DNA of 7,959 nucleotides from Candidatus Atribacteria bacterium (GTDB lineage: Bacteria; Atribacterota; Atribacteria; Atribacterales; Atribacteraceae), in assembly GCA_003561145.1 (NCBI GenBank), contig PWXL01000034.1, forward strand, positions 1 to 7,959, read 5' to 3'. How positions within the stretch are numbered: the stretch's first letter is position 1; each line of letters begins with the position of its first letter. Positions 1-7,042 of the stretch are shown in pieces. Made by a program: the position numbers and the translations under genes. The notes beneath the pieces were generated by a model. It made no database searches, was not told the origin of the DNA, and saw nothing but the letters and a program-made list of their open reading frames with translations.

Positions 1-1270
1 ATCTTTTTGAGTGAATACCCCGCTGCTTGCAGCGGGGAAGCTTTATTAGAGCGATTTGCCTTTCAAGCAATAGAACTTGAAGAACGTTGATCTCGTTCTG
101 GATGAATTCAACTTTTTCCGTGATTGCTTTTTGAGAAGTGAGTATATTCTCTAAAAGTATTTCAGATCCGTGGAGAAGACTTACCAGCTGCAGGTAGTTC
201 TGGTTAATTTCCTGGCTATACATGCTCAACCCGGCTAAATCTGAGATATCTTGCCCACCTGCCACAAATCCGGGTAAGGCGGGGTCATCGACTAAAGATC
301 TTCTGACCTCTAAAAATAGCGTCTCTGTATCCAAAATTTTCTCGATTCTCACAAGTGAAGTTCTCACTCGCTCTTCCTGCACGTCGAGTCCCACCAGGTC
401 CTTCTTGTAGCCGGTCAAGAGTCTCGTCTTGGTGTCGATTTCCTGCTGGAGTTCGCCGACGTTCCTGGGCTGGGCGGCCAGGATGGCGATGTACTGATCC
501 AGGGTTTCCTCATCAACCTGTCTGCGATGCCTCTCACGGGCCGCCTGCCAGGTCTGTAACTGCACGTCGAGTTCCACCAGGTCCTTCTTGTAGCCGGTCA
601 AGAGTCTCGTCTTGGTGTCGATTTCCTGCTGGAGTTCGCCGATACTGGGAGGCTGGGATAAAAACACCTGCAAGGCTTCCATGGCCTCTTCCATTTGCTC
701 TTGTCCTTCCTGAGCCTGGCTTTCAATAAAGACTATAGATTTCTCCATTTGTTCTTCGATCATGTCGGAAATAAACTCGGTAAATTCCACAGCCCAGGCA
801 TTGGCTATCATGGCCGCTCGCTCTGGGTCCGGGTCTTGAACCTTGAGTTCCATGATATTGGTCCCGTTCACAAATTCCGCCTTCATGTTCCCTTCCAACC
901 GCTCACCGTTCTCGTTATATGGTTCGATACCCAATGTGTCAATAACGCGGACAACCACCTGGGGGTTTTTTACCTGGGAAAGATATGTATCCTTAGTTAA
1001 TTGAAGATATTGAGATAAATAATCCAACAGAACCGAATAGGCTGTTTCACCTCGTAATGGCGGAGGAGTGAGAGGCGAAACCATGACAGTGGCTGTCGCT
1101 TCATATACACTGGCGGTCCTGCTCCTCATGAACATAACTCCGCCACCGCTCACCAGCACGGCCAGGATGATCACCACGAAAATGAGCATTTTTCTACGGA
1201 CCAAAACATCATAAAGGTCCATGAGGGAGATTTCTTCTTCCATTTGGACCTTCTCATTCTTTTCATTCAT
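1..1270 (-). CDS. Wzz/GumC-like polysaccharide chain-length determinant, partial (runs off left edge)
   Basis: Inner-membrane protein that in this family controls polymer length or export of capsule/O-antigen/EPS together with the Wzx/Wzy machinery. I translated 423 codons from ATG 1270 with no stop before the edge. An amphipathic N-terminus (MEEEISLMDLYDVLVRRK) precedes one membrane segment at about residues 28-48 (LIFVVIILAVLVSGG). A periplasmic Wzz-type region follows, with NPQVVVRVIDTLGI near 102-115 and GTNIMELKVQDPDPERAAMIAN near 137-157. From about 165 on it is a long coiled coil containing two nearly identical 27-residue blocks (211-237 and 272-298). The expected second membrane segment is not reached. 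The last 15 or so codons come from a GC-rich palindrome and read LPRCKQRG, so the true C-terminus may be truncated. A second possible start, ATG 1243, has AGAAGG five bases upstream; ATG 1270 has GGAGG 12 bases upstream. The frame is clear and the family assignment is good. Confidence 0.85.
   Translation of the reverse strand, partial: MNEKNEKVQMEEEISLMDLYDVLVRRKMLIFVVIILAVLVSGGGVMFMRSRTASVYEATATVMVSPLTPPPLRGETAYSVLLDYLSQYLQLTKDTYLSQVKNPQVVVRVIDTLGIEPYNENGERLEGNMKAEFVNGTNIMELKVQDPDPERAAMIANAWAVEFTEFISDMIEEQMEKSIVFIESQAQEGQEQMEEAMEALQVFLSQPPSIGELQQEIDTKTRLLTGYKKDLVELDVQLQTWQAARERHRRQVDEETLDQYIAILAAQPRNVGELQQEIDTKTRLLTGYKKDLVGLDVQEERVRTSLVRIEKILDTETLFLEVRRSLVDDPALPGFVAGGQDISDLAGLSMYSQEINQNYLQLVSLLHGSEILLENILTSQKAITEKVEFIQNEINVLQVLLLERQIALIKLPRCKQRGIHSKR
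18..37. repeat. REP-like GC-rich palindrome
   Basis: CCCCGCTG, a CTTG loop, then CAGCGGGG form a perfect 8-bp stem (9 bp if the loop is only TT). No T-run follows on either strand, so it is a poor rho-independent terminator. It resembles the REP hairpins mobilised by RAYT transposases, and a RAYT relic lies at about 1456-1585. It sits inside the open frame of the Wzz-like gene. The palindrome is seen directly; the REP label is inference. Confidence 0.6.
377..459 (-). repeat. 83-bp direct repeat, copy B (within Wzz-like gene)
   Basis: Matches 560-642 at 82 of 83 bases by eye; the one difference is c at 390 against t at 573. The two copies are offset by exactly 183 bases (61 codons), so both read in the same frame and encode GELQQEIDTKTRLLTGY plus KKDLV(G/E)LDVQ in the coiled coil. 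The bases between and around the copies are much less alike, although a QP-x-x-(I/V)-GELQQ context is shared at protein level. Confidence 0.9.
560..642 (-). repeat. 83-bp direct repeat, copy A (within Wzz-like gene)
   Basis: Partner of the repeat at 377-459. This copy encodes coiled-coil residues of about 210-237 of the Wzz-like protein. Near-identity at DNA level, including third codon positions, points to recent duplication or gene conversion, not just selection on the protein. Confidence 0.9.
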
Positions 1271-1335
1271 CGTCCAGGACACCCTCCAGGATTCTTCCAC
1301 CAACAGGGAAAATGTATTCTATAAAACTTTGTCAC

Positions 1336-1344
1336 ATCATACCA
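1336..1344 (-). promoter_or_regulatory. possible extended -10 promoter for the Wzz-like gene
   Basis: Minus strand reads TGG TATGAT, five of six bases of TATAAT with the TGn extension, about 65 bases before ATG 1270. I see no good -35 box. It would let the Wzz-like gene be transcribed apart from the upstream epimerase, from which a 315-bp spacer separates it. Weak call. Confidence 0.3.
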
Positions 1345-1455
1345 TCTCTCTATCCGTTTTTCCAGTCATTGAAATTGTTTCTTGCCTTACCTTTAGCCGG
1401 CTGCAGACCATTCCCTCCTGAGCACGGTTTTCATGAAGCAGGAACCAACGAAAGA

Positions 1456-1585
1456 GAGATGGGAGTTGTTATCCATCAGGCAGAAAGCATGCACAAGCCA
1501 GTGGTATCTCTTGACGACCGTGGTGAGGATATCGAGGTATTTTCCCCGGTTTTTTTATCACGGAATATTTCTCTCCGTCTTTTCC
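1456..1585 (-). pseudogene. RAYT-type (Y1_Tnp, REP-associated tyrosine transposase) N-terminal fragment
   Basis: RAYTs are single-strand DNA transposases of the HUH superfamily that act on REP hairpins. The minus strand reads RREIFRDKK at about 1573-1547. After a one-base shift it continues as GKYLDILTTVV, KRYHWLVHAF and CLMDNNSHL, ending near 1456. This follows the RAYT pattern of RREIF, then a K-Y-L-x-I-L helix, then HWLCHAYCLMDNHYHLL, as I know it from the family. The HUH motif, normally H-x-H, is spoiled (NNSHL), there is no start codon, and the part carrying the catalytic tyrosine is absent, so the fragment is dead. It begins directly after the stop codon of the epimerase. The remaining spacer, 1271-1455, shows no further gene I can support. 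The plus-strand frame here (GVVIHQAES) is the antisense shadow of this fragment. Confidence 0.7.
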
Positions 1586-2547
1586 TTACTCCTCAATCAC
1601 TATTGCCCACTCCCGATTCCATTCCACCGACCGCCGAAGTCCCTCATCCAGGCTGATCTGCGGTTGCCAACCCAATAACTCTTCAGCCTTTCTGATATCA
1701 GCCCAGGTGGCCTTGATATCGGTCTTTTCAAAATCACGGAACTCGATATTCGCCTTTTTCCCGGTCAATTGTTCTATCCGTTCGATCACTTCGTTCAGGG
1801 AATGGGGGTCATCGGAACCAAGGTTTATGATCTCATACCCTGTGACCGACAACGCGTTCACCGTTCCCCGTGCGATGTCCTCGACATAGGTAAAGTCCCG
1901 GCTCTGGGTTCCGTCTCCGTACACCACCACCAGCTGGCTCTCCTCTATCCACTTGATAAAGCGGAATATGCTCATATCCGGCCGTCCGGCCGGGCCGTAC
2001 ACGGTAAAGTACCTCACCACCGCGACATCGATTCCGTAGAGATAATGGTAGGTATAGGCGAAAACTTCGGCTCCCTTTTTGCTCGCGGCATAGGGGGAGA
2101 TGGGTGTGTTGACCGGGAGGTTTTCGTGAAAAGGCATCTTCTGCCCGGCATAGAGCGATGAAGTCGAAGCTAAAATAAACTTCCGCACTCCGAAATCACG
2201 GCACATATCGAGGAGATCGAGCGTCCCTGAAACGTTGGTTGCCACATAGCGCTCAGGATTATGCAGGCTCGCAGTACCCCTGCTCTTGCGGCGAGGTTCA
2301 CCACCGCGCCAAAAGGGCCAAGGCAGTCAAACACATCACCAACAGTCTCCCTTTTTTCGATATCTCCCCGCACAAGACGAAACCCCTCACGTTCTTTCAA
2401 CCGAGCTAAGCGATACTTCTTCAAATCTACATCGTAGTAGTCATTCATATTGTCCACTCCCACGACTGTATGCCCTTGCCGCAGGAGGAGGTCTGCGACA
2501 AAGCTCCCAATAAATCCGGAACAACCGGTAACCAGGTATTTCTTCAT
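1586..2547 (-). pseudogene. NAD-dependent sugar-nucleotide epimerase, UDP-glucuronate 4-epimerase-like, frameshifted
   Basis: The family interconverts UDP-glucuronate and UDP-galacturonate in the cytoplasm using bound NAD, supplying uronic acid for surface polymers. The start is ATG 2547, preceded by GAGG eight bases away; an upstream in-frame ATG at 2604 overlaps the previous gene and lacks the family's usual N-terminus. Seen: Rossmann motif TGCSGFIG at residues 7-14, DNMNDYYDVDLKK near 32-44 (typical of UDP-GlcA 4-epimerases), STSSLY near 128-133, the catalytic YAASK at 153-157, VRYFTVYGPAGRPDM, and GDGTQSRDFTYVEDIARG. The frame breaks after V91 (GTA at 2275-2277): only two bases lie between it and the GCG codon that resumes the family sequence (ASLHNPERYVATNV). 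Adding one base gives a 320-residue protein of normal length. It may be a real null allele or a sequencing error. Other epimerases of the same SDR group, such as GalE-like ones, are the main alternative. Confidence 0.85.
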
Positions 2548-2590
2548 ATAGGGGACCTCACTGTACACCTTATGTGCCTTATTTCTTTTC

Positions 2591-4576
2591 TCATTGTGCT
2601 CCATGTGGGTCTTTCCACTGGAAAAGCTTACGGAATAGAGGAGTGAGCTCTATAATCCTCGACTTATTTGTGCCCCCGAGAAATCTCACTAATCCAAGCG
2701 GGAGGGCAAAATCACGGATAACCTGGGATTCGGCTAAGAGCTCGAGATGTTCGAGGTAAGGGAATATCTCATCCCCTTCTGCATAGTATTCTTCCATTTT
2801 CGGAAACGCATTATGGATGATTTCAGCCAAACGCCGCGCCGTGAAACGGCCTTCCGGTTCACGGCTGAGACCATAGAGGATAAAGGGCAGGGCCTGTTGC
2901 AAAACAGGCAATGCCGGCAACTTTTTCGTGTATTTCAAAATGTATTTTTGGGAAGCACGATTCAGAATATCGATGTACATATTCTTTAACTGAGAGCCGG
3001 AGGGAAGGGGTTGAGATTTTTCCGTGAGTGTGAAAGCCCCGGGCACCTCTTCCAGGTACCCTGCCATCTGCAGGAGGGTTCTCACGACATGAACAGTATG
3101 GGTGTCCCGTTCCCCACGGACTTTCACAATCTTTCTCAGCTCTTTGGCAACCCATTCTCCCCCAGCCTCCCTTATGTCGAGTTCCTTTTGGAACAGGTGG
3201 TCGACCACCCTGCGGGGGAGATTCCCCCTGTCGGTGGCCTTGAGCGTACTCCCCTCTTCCTTTACCGTGCGCAGAAGATCCAGGGCAAGGGTGATCCACA
3301 AACTAGTTTTTACGTCCTCCGGTTCGATCCTGTCAGGACGAATTTCCACGATAAAGGGGATATTGTCGATTGTGTTGTGCATGAGATCGTGCATTTGGGC
3401 CGGCGAGAACCCCAAAAAACCTTCTCGCACCGTGGCGCTCTCCTCCATGATTTTCTCTATCTGATCCCGCATCTGGACCACCACTTCCTCACTCAACCCG
3501 GTTTCGTTAGCCAGCTCTTGTGAAGAAACCTCGCGACCGGTATTATGAGCGGCGTTCAGCCGCTTGATCAAATCATTCATACGGTTGAGTTCGATCTGGT
3601 CACTCGGTTCGAGCTCCTTATCCTCTTTGAAACTCGAATCCAACCTGGAAAACTCATCCGGTCCCAGGATCTCGTTGGCCGCAGCGGTCATCATCGAGGA
3701 ATAAATTTCATCAGGCTCTTCGGGAAAATCAGCGATATCTCTCAACAACTCCCTGCCCAAATCGTATTTTTTTAACGTCATGGCGGACAAGTATAACCGC
3801 TTCTTCCGTCTTTCCCAAATCACCCGGGGGCCGAACATGGGGTCTTCCGGGTATAATAGCACACGGATATTCCCCCCGGCTTCATCGACCTGCGCTCCAT
3901 GGGGTAGACGGTCCGTGGAAAATTGCGCTGCCCTCACCTCCGAACGGCAACATTCCATCATTTCCCCCCGATGTACAACCTGCGGGAGTTCCGCCCATGA
4001 ATACAGCGCGGCCCACTCAACCGGATGAGCCGTTATCGCGGCATGCAACCCGCCTTGTTCGAAGGCGTATCGGTCCTGACGCTGGGCAAAATACAAAAAA
4101 TCCCCCCAGGAAGCCCAGTTGAGGTAAAATATCCCCCCGTAAGTCTGTAGACACTCCCCGTTAAAAAAGAGGAGGGTGTAGAAGTTATTTTTACCATTTG
4201 TCCATATATCTTCGGTTCCCTGCGAATAGAGAAGGTACTCCTCTCCGTCATGGTAGTCGAGAATACGTAATACGTGGGGTCCTTCCTTTTCAAGGACATA
4301 AAATCCGCTCATATACCAGGGATGGTCGAGAGTCCACTGTAAGTACCTCAAAGTATCCCGACTCAGTTCCTCCCGCAGCACCCTTTTGACGGAAGCAATC
4401 CGTTCTGGTTGCGAAAATATCCTGGCCATGATGGTCTGGCTGATCAGCATCTCCTCCACTGTATCCCGGATTTCCGGGGGTAATCGTTCCCAATGAGATG
4501 CATACTGTTTCATCTCGGACAATACCTTTTTATGCATTTTTTTCTGTGCTGTCCACGGAAAAACCGCATCTTCCAT
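2591..4576 (-). CDS. uncharacterised 661-residue protein
   Basis: I do not recognise a characterised function. There is no signal peptide or membrane segment. Residues 1-70 are helical and charged. Residues 88-170 are rich in aromatics and beta-like (GFYVLEKEGPHVLRILDY, LLFFNGECLQTYGGIFYLNW). Residues 330-380 look helical with a possible HTH-like stretch (ELANETGLSEEVVVQMRD). The segment 386-520 has a recurring pattern I remember from hypothetical proteins: GFSPAQMHDLM at 389-399, LKATDRGNLPRRVV at 445-458, then VHVVRTLLQMAGYLEE and FTLTEK. The ATG at 4576 has only AAAGAG touching it, and the frame stays open upstream to a TAA at 4661-4663 (28 codons, KYAPNHWIKAVTEVSN) without ATG, GTG or TTG. 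The real start may therefore lie upstream of a lesion near 4661. The stop is 43 bp from the epimerase start, suggesting co-transcription. Confidence 0.8.
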   Translation of the reverse strand: MEDAVFPWTAQKKMHKKVLSEMKQYASHWERLPPEIRDTVEEMLISQTIMARIFSQPERIASVKRVLREELSRDTLRYLQWTLDHPWYMSGFYVLEKEGPHVLRILDYHDGEEYLLYSQGTEDIWTNGKNNFYTLLFFNGECLQTYGGIFYLNWASWGDFLYFAQRQDRYAFEQGGLHAAITAHPVEWAALYSWAELPQVVHRGEMMECCRSEVRAAQFSTDRLPHGAQVDEAGGNIRVLLYPEDPMFGPRVIWERRKKRLYLSAMTLKKYDLGRELLRDIADFPEEPDEIYSSMMTAAANEILGPDEFSRLDSSFKEDKELEPSDQIELNRMNDLIKRLNAAHNTGREVSSQELANETGLSEEVVVQMRDQIEKIMEESATVREGFLGFSPAQMHDLMHNTIDNIPFIVEIRPDRIEPEDVKTSLWITLALDLLRTVKEEGSTLKATDRGNLPRRVVDHLFQKELDIREAGGEWVAKELRKIVKVRGERDTHTVHVVRTLLQMAGYLEEVPGAFTLTEKSQPLPSGSQLKNMYIDILNRASQKYILKYTKKLPALPVLQQALPFILYGLSREPEGRFTARRLAEIIHNAFPKMEEYYAEGDEIFPYLEHLELLAESQVIRDFALPLGLVRFLGGTNKSRIIELTPLFRKLFQWKDPHGAQ

Positions 4577-4652
4577 CTCTTTGATGATGGCTGCATGGCG
4601 GTTTGAAACTTCAGTTACAGCCTTGATCCAGTGATTGGGAGCGTACTTGATT

Positions 4653-4680
4653 GGGTGACCTTACTGTCACTTTTTCACCC
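4653..4680. repeat. small nested inverted repeat
   Basis: Arms gggtga (4653-4658) and tcaccc (4675-4680) enclose a second overlapping pair, gtgac (4655-4659) and gtcac (4666-4670). The two pairings are mutually exclusive. It lies in the 188-bp spacer between the ParB-like gene and the 661-residue gene, just where the frame of the latter hits a stop. There is no T-run, so I do not call it a terminator. Could be an operator or chance. Confidence 0.35.
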
Positions 4681-4764
4681 ATTGTGTATGTCCAATTCCC
4701 AGGAGAGCTGGAAAAACTGATGATTCAAGACACTCTAACCCCCAACAAACGCTTGAAGCCGCGG

Positions 4765-5619
4765 TTATGAAATATATTTTGAGAAGCATTGGGGTTGTTT
4801 TCCACTGAAGACTCGATCAAAAACGAAAAGAGCCTGATCAGTAGTGAATAAACCATCCCTTACATAGGGCCAAAACCTGTAGTCTTCTCGACGAACAATT
4901 AACCTTACACGTAAAGGAATATTATGATACCCAATTGCTGCAAGTACTGAAGTTCGATGTTGCCCACCTCTGAGTACAAACCGAATATTTTCGCCATGTA
5001 TCAGCATCTCCCCTGTTATGTCATGTCCGTTTTGATTGATCCCTTTGAAACCATGAATTTTGATTTTATTATAGATATCTATAAGGCGTTTATAGTGTAA
5101 ACGCCGAAAAGAGTCCGAATTGATGTCACATTCTGGAATTCCGAACTGTCGGCATTCACTTGCACAATAAATCTTTTGAGCATGCATGATTTCTTTTGGC
5201 GTCTGGTTCCACCAAGGAAATAAAACAATAGGGGGCAAATTACAAAGTTCATCACAAACCTCTTCAGGATTTAAACACAAGGCTTCCGCTGCATTTGCAG
5301 GTTTCCAATGTTCGAAGAATATTTGAAGCGGCGAATCATCATACGATTTACACGTACCACGCATGTATGCCAATAATGTTTCTATGAATGGATCACCAGC
5401 TCCTTGTATAAGGGGAAATGCTAATGAGCCACGGCGACAAGCAGATAGTGGAATTTCTATAATAAACTCACGAAGGCCAGCGCGATATGAGGCCTCAATG
5501 GGGTTATTAGTAATTCCGCGCATATCTTTTCGGAGTCTATCAGCTGATTGATGCCGGACAAGCCTTAAGCCGACATATCTTAATAACTGATTAATCATTT
5601 TTCCTGCAGTAATTGTCAA
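4765..5619 (-). CDS. ParB/sulfiredoxin-like fold protein of a polysaccharide locus
   Basis: 284 codons from a TTG start (5619) with GAGGGGG just upstream; ATG 5598, seven codons in, with AGGA four bases upstream, is an equally possible start. The C-terminal third has RFVLRGGQHRTSVLAAIGYHN (about 213-233), which resembles the phosphate/nucleotide-binding box of the ParB-sulfiredoxin superfamily (G-x-x-R in ParB, GGCHR in sulfiredoxin), followed by a short strand IPLRVRLIV. The N-terminal half is unlike ParB: GDPFIETLLAYM, then DDSPLQIFFEHWKPANAAEAL near 94-114, and a cysteine-rich middle (C115, C122, C126, C152, C156, C164). I recall similar uncharacterised proteins in capsule/EPS clusters. 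No DNA-binding HTH is evident, so a chromosome-partition role is unlikely; ATP-dependent modification of a small molecule is possible but unproven. The coding region looks more AT-rich than the genes downstream. Confidence 0.75.
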   Translation of the reverse strand: MTITAGKMINQLLRYVGLRLVRHQSADRLRKDMRGITNNPIEASYRAGLREFIIEIPLSACRRGSLAFPLIQGAGDPFIETLLAYMRGTCKSYDDSPLQIFFEHWKPANAAEALCLNPEEVCDELCNLPPIVLFPWWNQTPKEIMHAQKIYCASECRQFGIPECDINSDSFRRLHYKRLIDIYNKIKIHGFKGINQNGHDITGEMLIHGENIRFVLRGGQHRTSVLAAIGYHNIPLRVRLIVRREDYRFWPYVRDGLFTTDQALFVFDRVFSGKQPQCFSKYIS

Positions 5620-5672
5620 TTACCCCCTCTCTACTTTATTCTATATCTTTTGGTCATAGGATTTGCCCTTAA

Positions 5673-7026
5673 TTAAAATAATTTTAGCCAATTGATTGGG
5701 TGGGTCAAGGCAGTGACCACATCATCCCATACCGGCCATGGTCCATGGTTTTCAAGTTTCGGATAATCCCCACCTTTTTGAGATATTTCCTTAACCTTGC
5801 CTGGACCGCTCGGATAACAAGTAATGGTGCATTCACCATCAATCCATAATAAGGATAAAAACCTTTCCCATGGGTTATGGACCATGTATTCTTAAATACC
5901 GGTTTCATGGCCGCATGGTACAGCCTGCGGTTGGTTTGCCAATGCTGCGGTATTGCACTCGAGAGCTTGACCACGTGCGCATCACAAAACGGTTCGTAGC
6001 TCGGGAAAAGCCGGCGGTTGATCATTTCACTGGTGAGATTGGTGTTCATATGTACTGGATGCAAACAGTGCCATTCCGCACAGGTTTGTGGCCGCAATGT
6101 CGAGATTTCTGAGTTCCTTTTGATACGGCGTTCGTGCACTTCCCCTGATGGCTCACTTGAAACATATTCACTCCGCTTACCCGGCATATACTGCCATTTC
6201 CGCGGGTCTTTCTTGAGCATGATACCCGCTTTTCTGTACCCTTGGATGCGGGCTCCCTTGAAAAACGCATCTGCGCCCAAACCACCAAGAATTCTTGCAC
6301 GTTTTGGAAATAGCGTTTCAAAACTATTGGCATGAGCGTGAAAGAAAAAATTATGTGATTCGCTCAATCTAATCGAGGATGCGGCATGATCGAGATAATG
6401 AGTCGGTGACCGTATAGCGGGTTTCCAGGAAAATCCAAGGATCTTGCACGCTTGTTCTGCAATCCGTGCTTCTCGGTTGAGAGAATCAACAAAGGTCACA
6501 GTCTCCACATTAACCGGTTGAGGAATCATGGTCGCGATGGCCCGGGAATCTTCACCGACGCTCAACATCATTCCTAATGTTTTTTGTCTGTCTGATATTC
6601 GTTTTACGTTGGTCTGGAGAATTTCCCGAAGTTTCTCTGCGGTCTTTTTGAAATTCATGGAACAGGGTTTCTCCGCAGGGACCCAGTAGGAATCAACAGA
6701 TGTATTTCCGGCCTGATCGTACCGAACAGATGATGCGGGAGGCAGCTGGCGAATGTTACGGTACATGGTGTAGGGAAAGGTGACTGTCTTGTAGGTCAAA
6801 AAGTTTGCAATCGATACCTCATCGATCAAGTGATCCTGCCCGGTAGCCAGGGCCAGGGCATCCGGATGGGATCCAATAGCGAAACCGTTCTCTTTTTCAT
6901 TGCTTCCTGACCGATACTCATACACCGGGACAAAGGAGTTGATATCAGTTACTACATCAATGCTGCTATCCCTTTTGTCCACGCATATGATCAGAACGGC
7001 CTTTGAAATCCCTCAAGGAGAGTCAT
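5673..7026 (-). pseudogene. asparagine-synthase-like amidotransferase, 5'-truncated and frameshifted
   Basis: Asn synthases activate a carboxylate with ATP and amidate it with ammonia released from glutamine; relatives in polysaccharide clusters amidate sugar acids or unknown substrates. The longest frame is 6982-5705 (GTG start, no Shine-Dalgarno). It holds the end of the glutaminase domain (VDKRDSSIDVVTD, FVPVYEY, IRQLPPASSVRY) and the synthase domain: PP-loop-like LSVGEDSRAI (140-149 of this frame; canonical S-G-G-x-D-S), LGGLGADAFFKG (232-243) and PFCDAHVVKLSSAIP. Upstream, ATG 7026 starts MTLLEGFQRPF, which continues the domain after adding one base at about 6994. At the 3' end the next frame gives a more natural C-terminus, NHGPWPVWDDVVTAL, with stop at 5673, after a shift near 5753-5761. 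Roughly the first 100 residues, including the nucleophilic Cys2, are missing. Repaired length is about 451 against about 600 for the family. Confidence 0.8.
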
Positions 7027-7042
7027 CAGTCATGACCCCCTC

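Noticed and set aside
18..37. Rho-independent terminator
   Set aside because: Stable stem but no following T-run on either strand, and it is inside an open frame.
355..729. Plus-strand frame with a repeated ARRVPPGPSCSRSRVSSW motif
   Set aside because: The repetition only mirrors the 83-bp direct repeat of the Wzz-like gene on the other strand.
1485..1515. Sigma-54 promoter (TGGCTTGTGCATGC on the minus strand)
   Set aside because: Spacing between GG and GC is nine bases, not ten, and the stretch is part of the RAYT coding relic.
1312..1656. Plus-strand frame containing GVVIHQAES and VSLDDRGEDIEV
   Set aside because: Its pattern recalls common hypothetical proteins, but those are explained as the antisense shadow of RAYT-like transposase sequence; the minus strand holds the meaningful frame.
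2170..2604. Separate 144-codon minus-strand gene starting MEHNEKRNK
   Set aside because: It is the 5' half of the epimerase plus an out-of-frame tail; ATG 2547, with a GAGG site, is the better start.
4651..4770. Plus-strand 39-codon frame from a TTG (VTFSPIVYVQFPGELEKL...) ending at TGA 4768
   Set aside because: It reads like a protein segment but has no good start or ribosome site, opposes all neighbours, overlaps the 3' end of the ParB-like gene by 6 bases and matches nothing I know. Possibly a fragment; not supportable.
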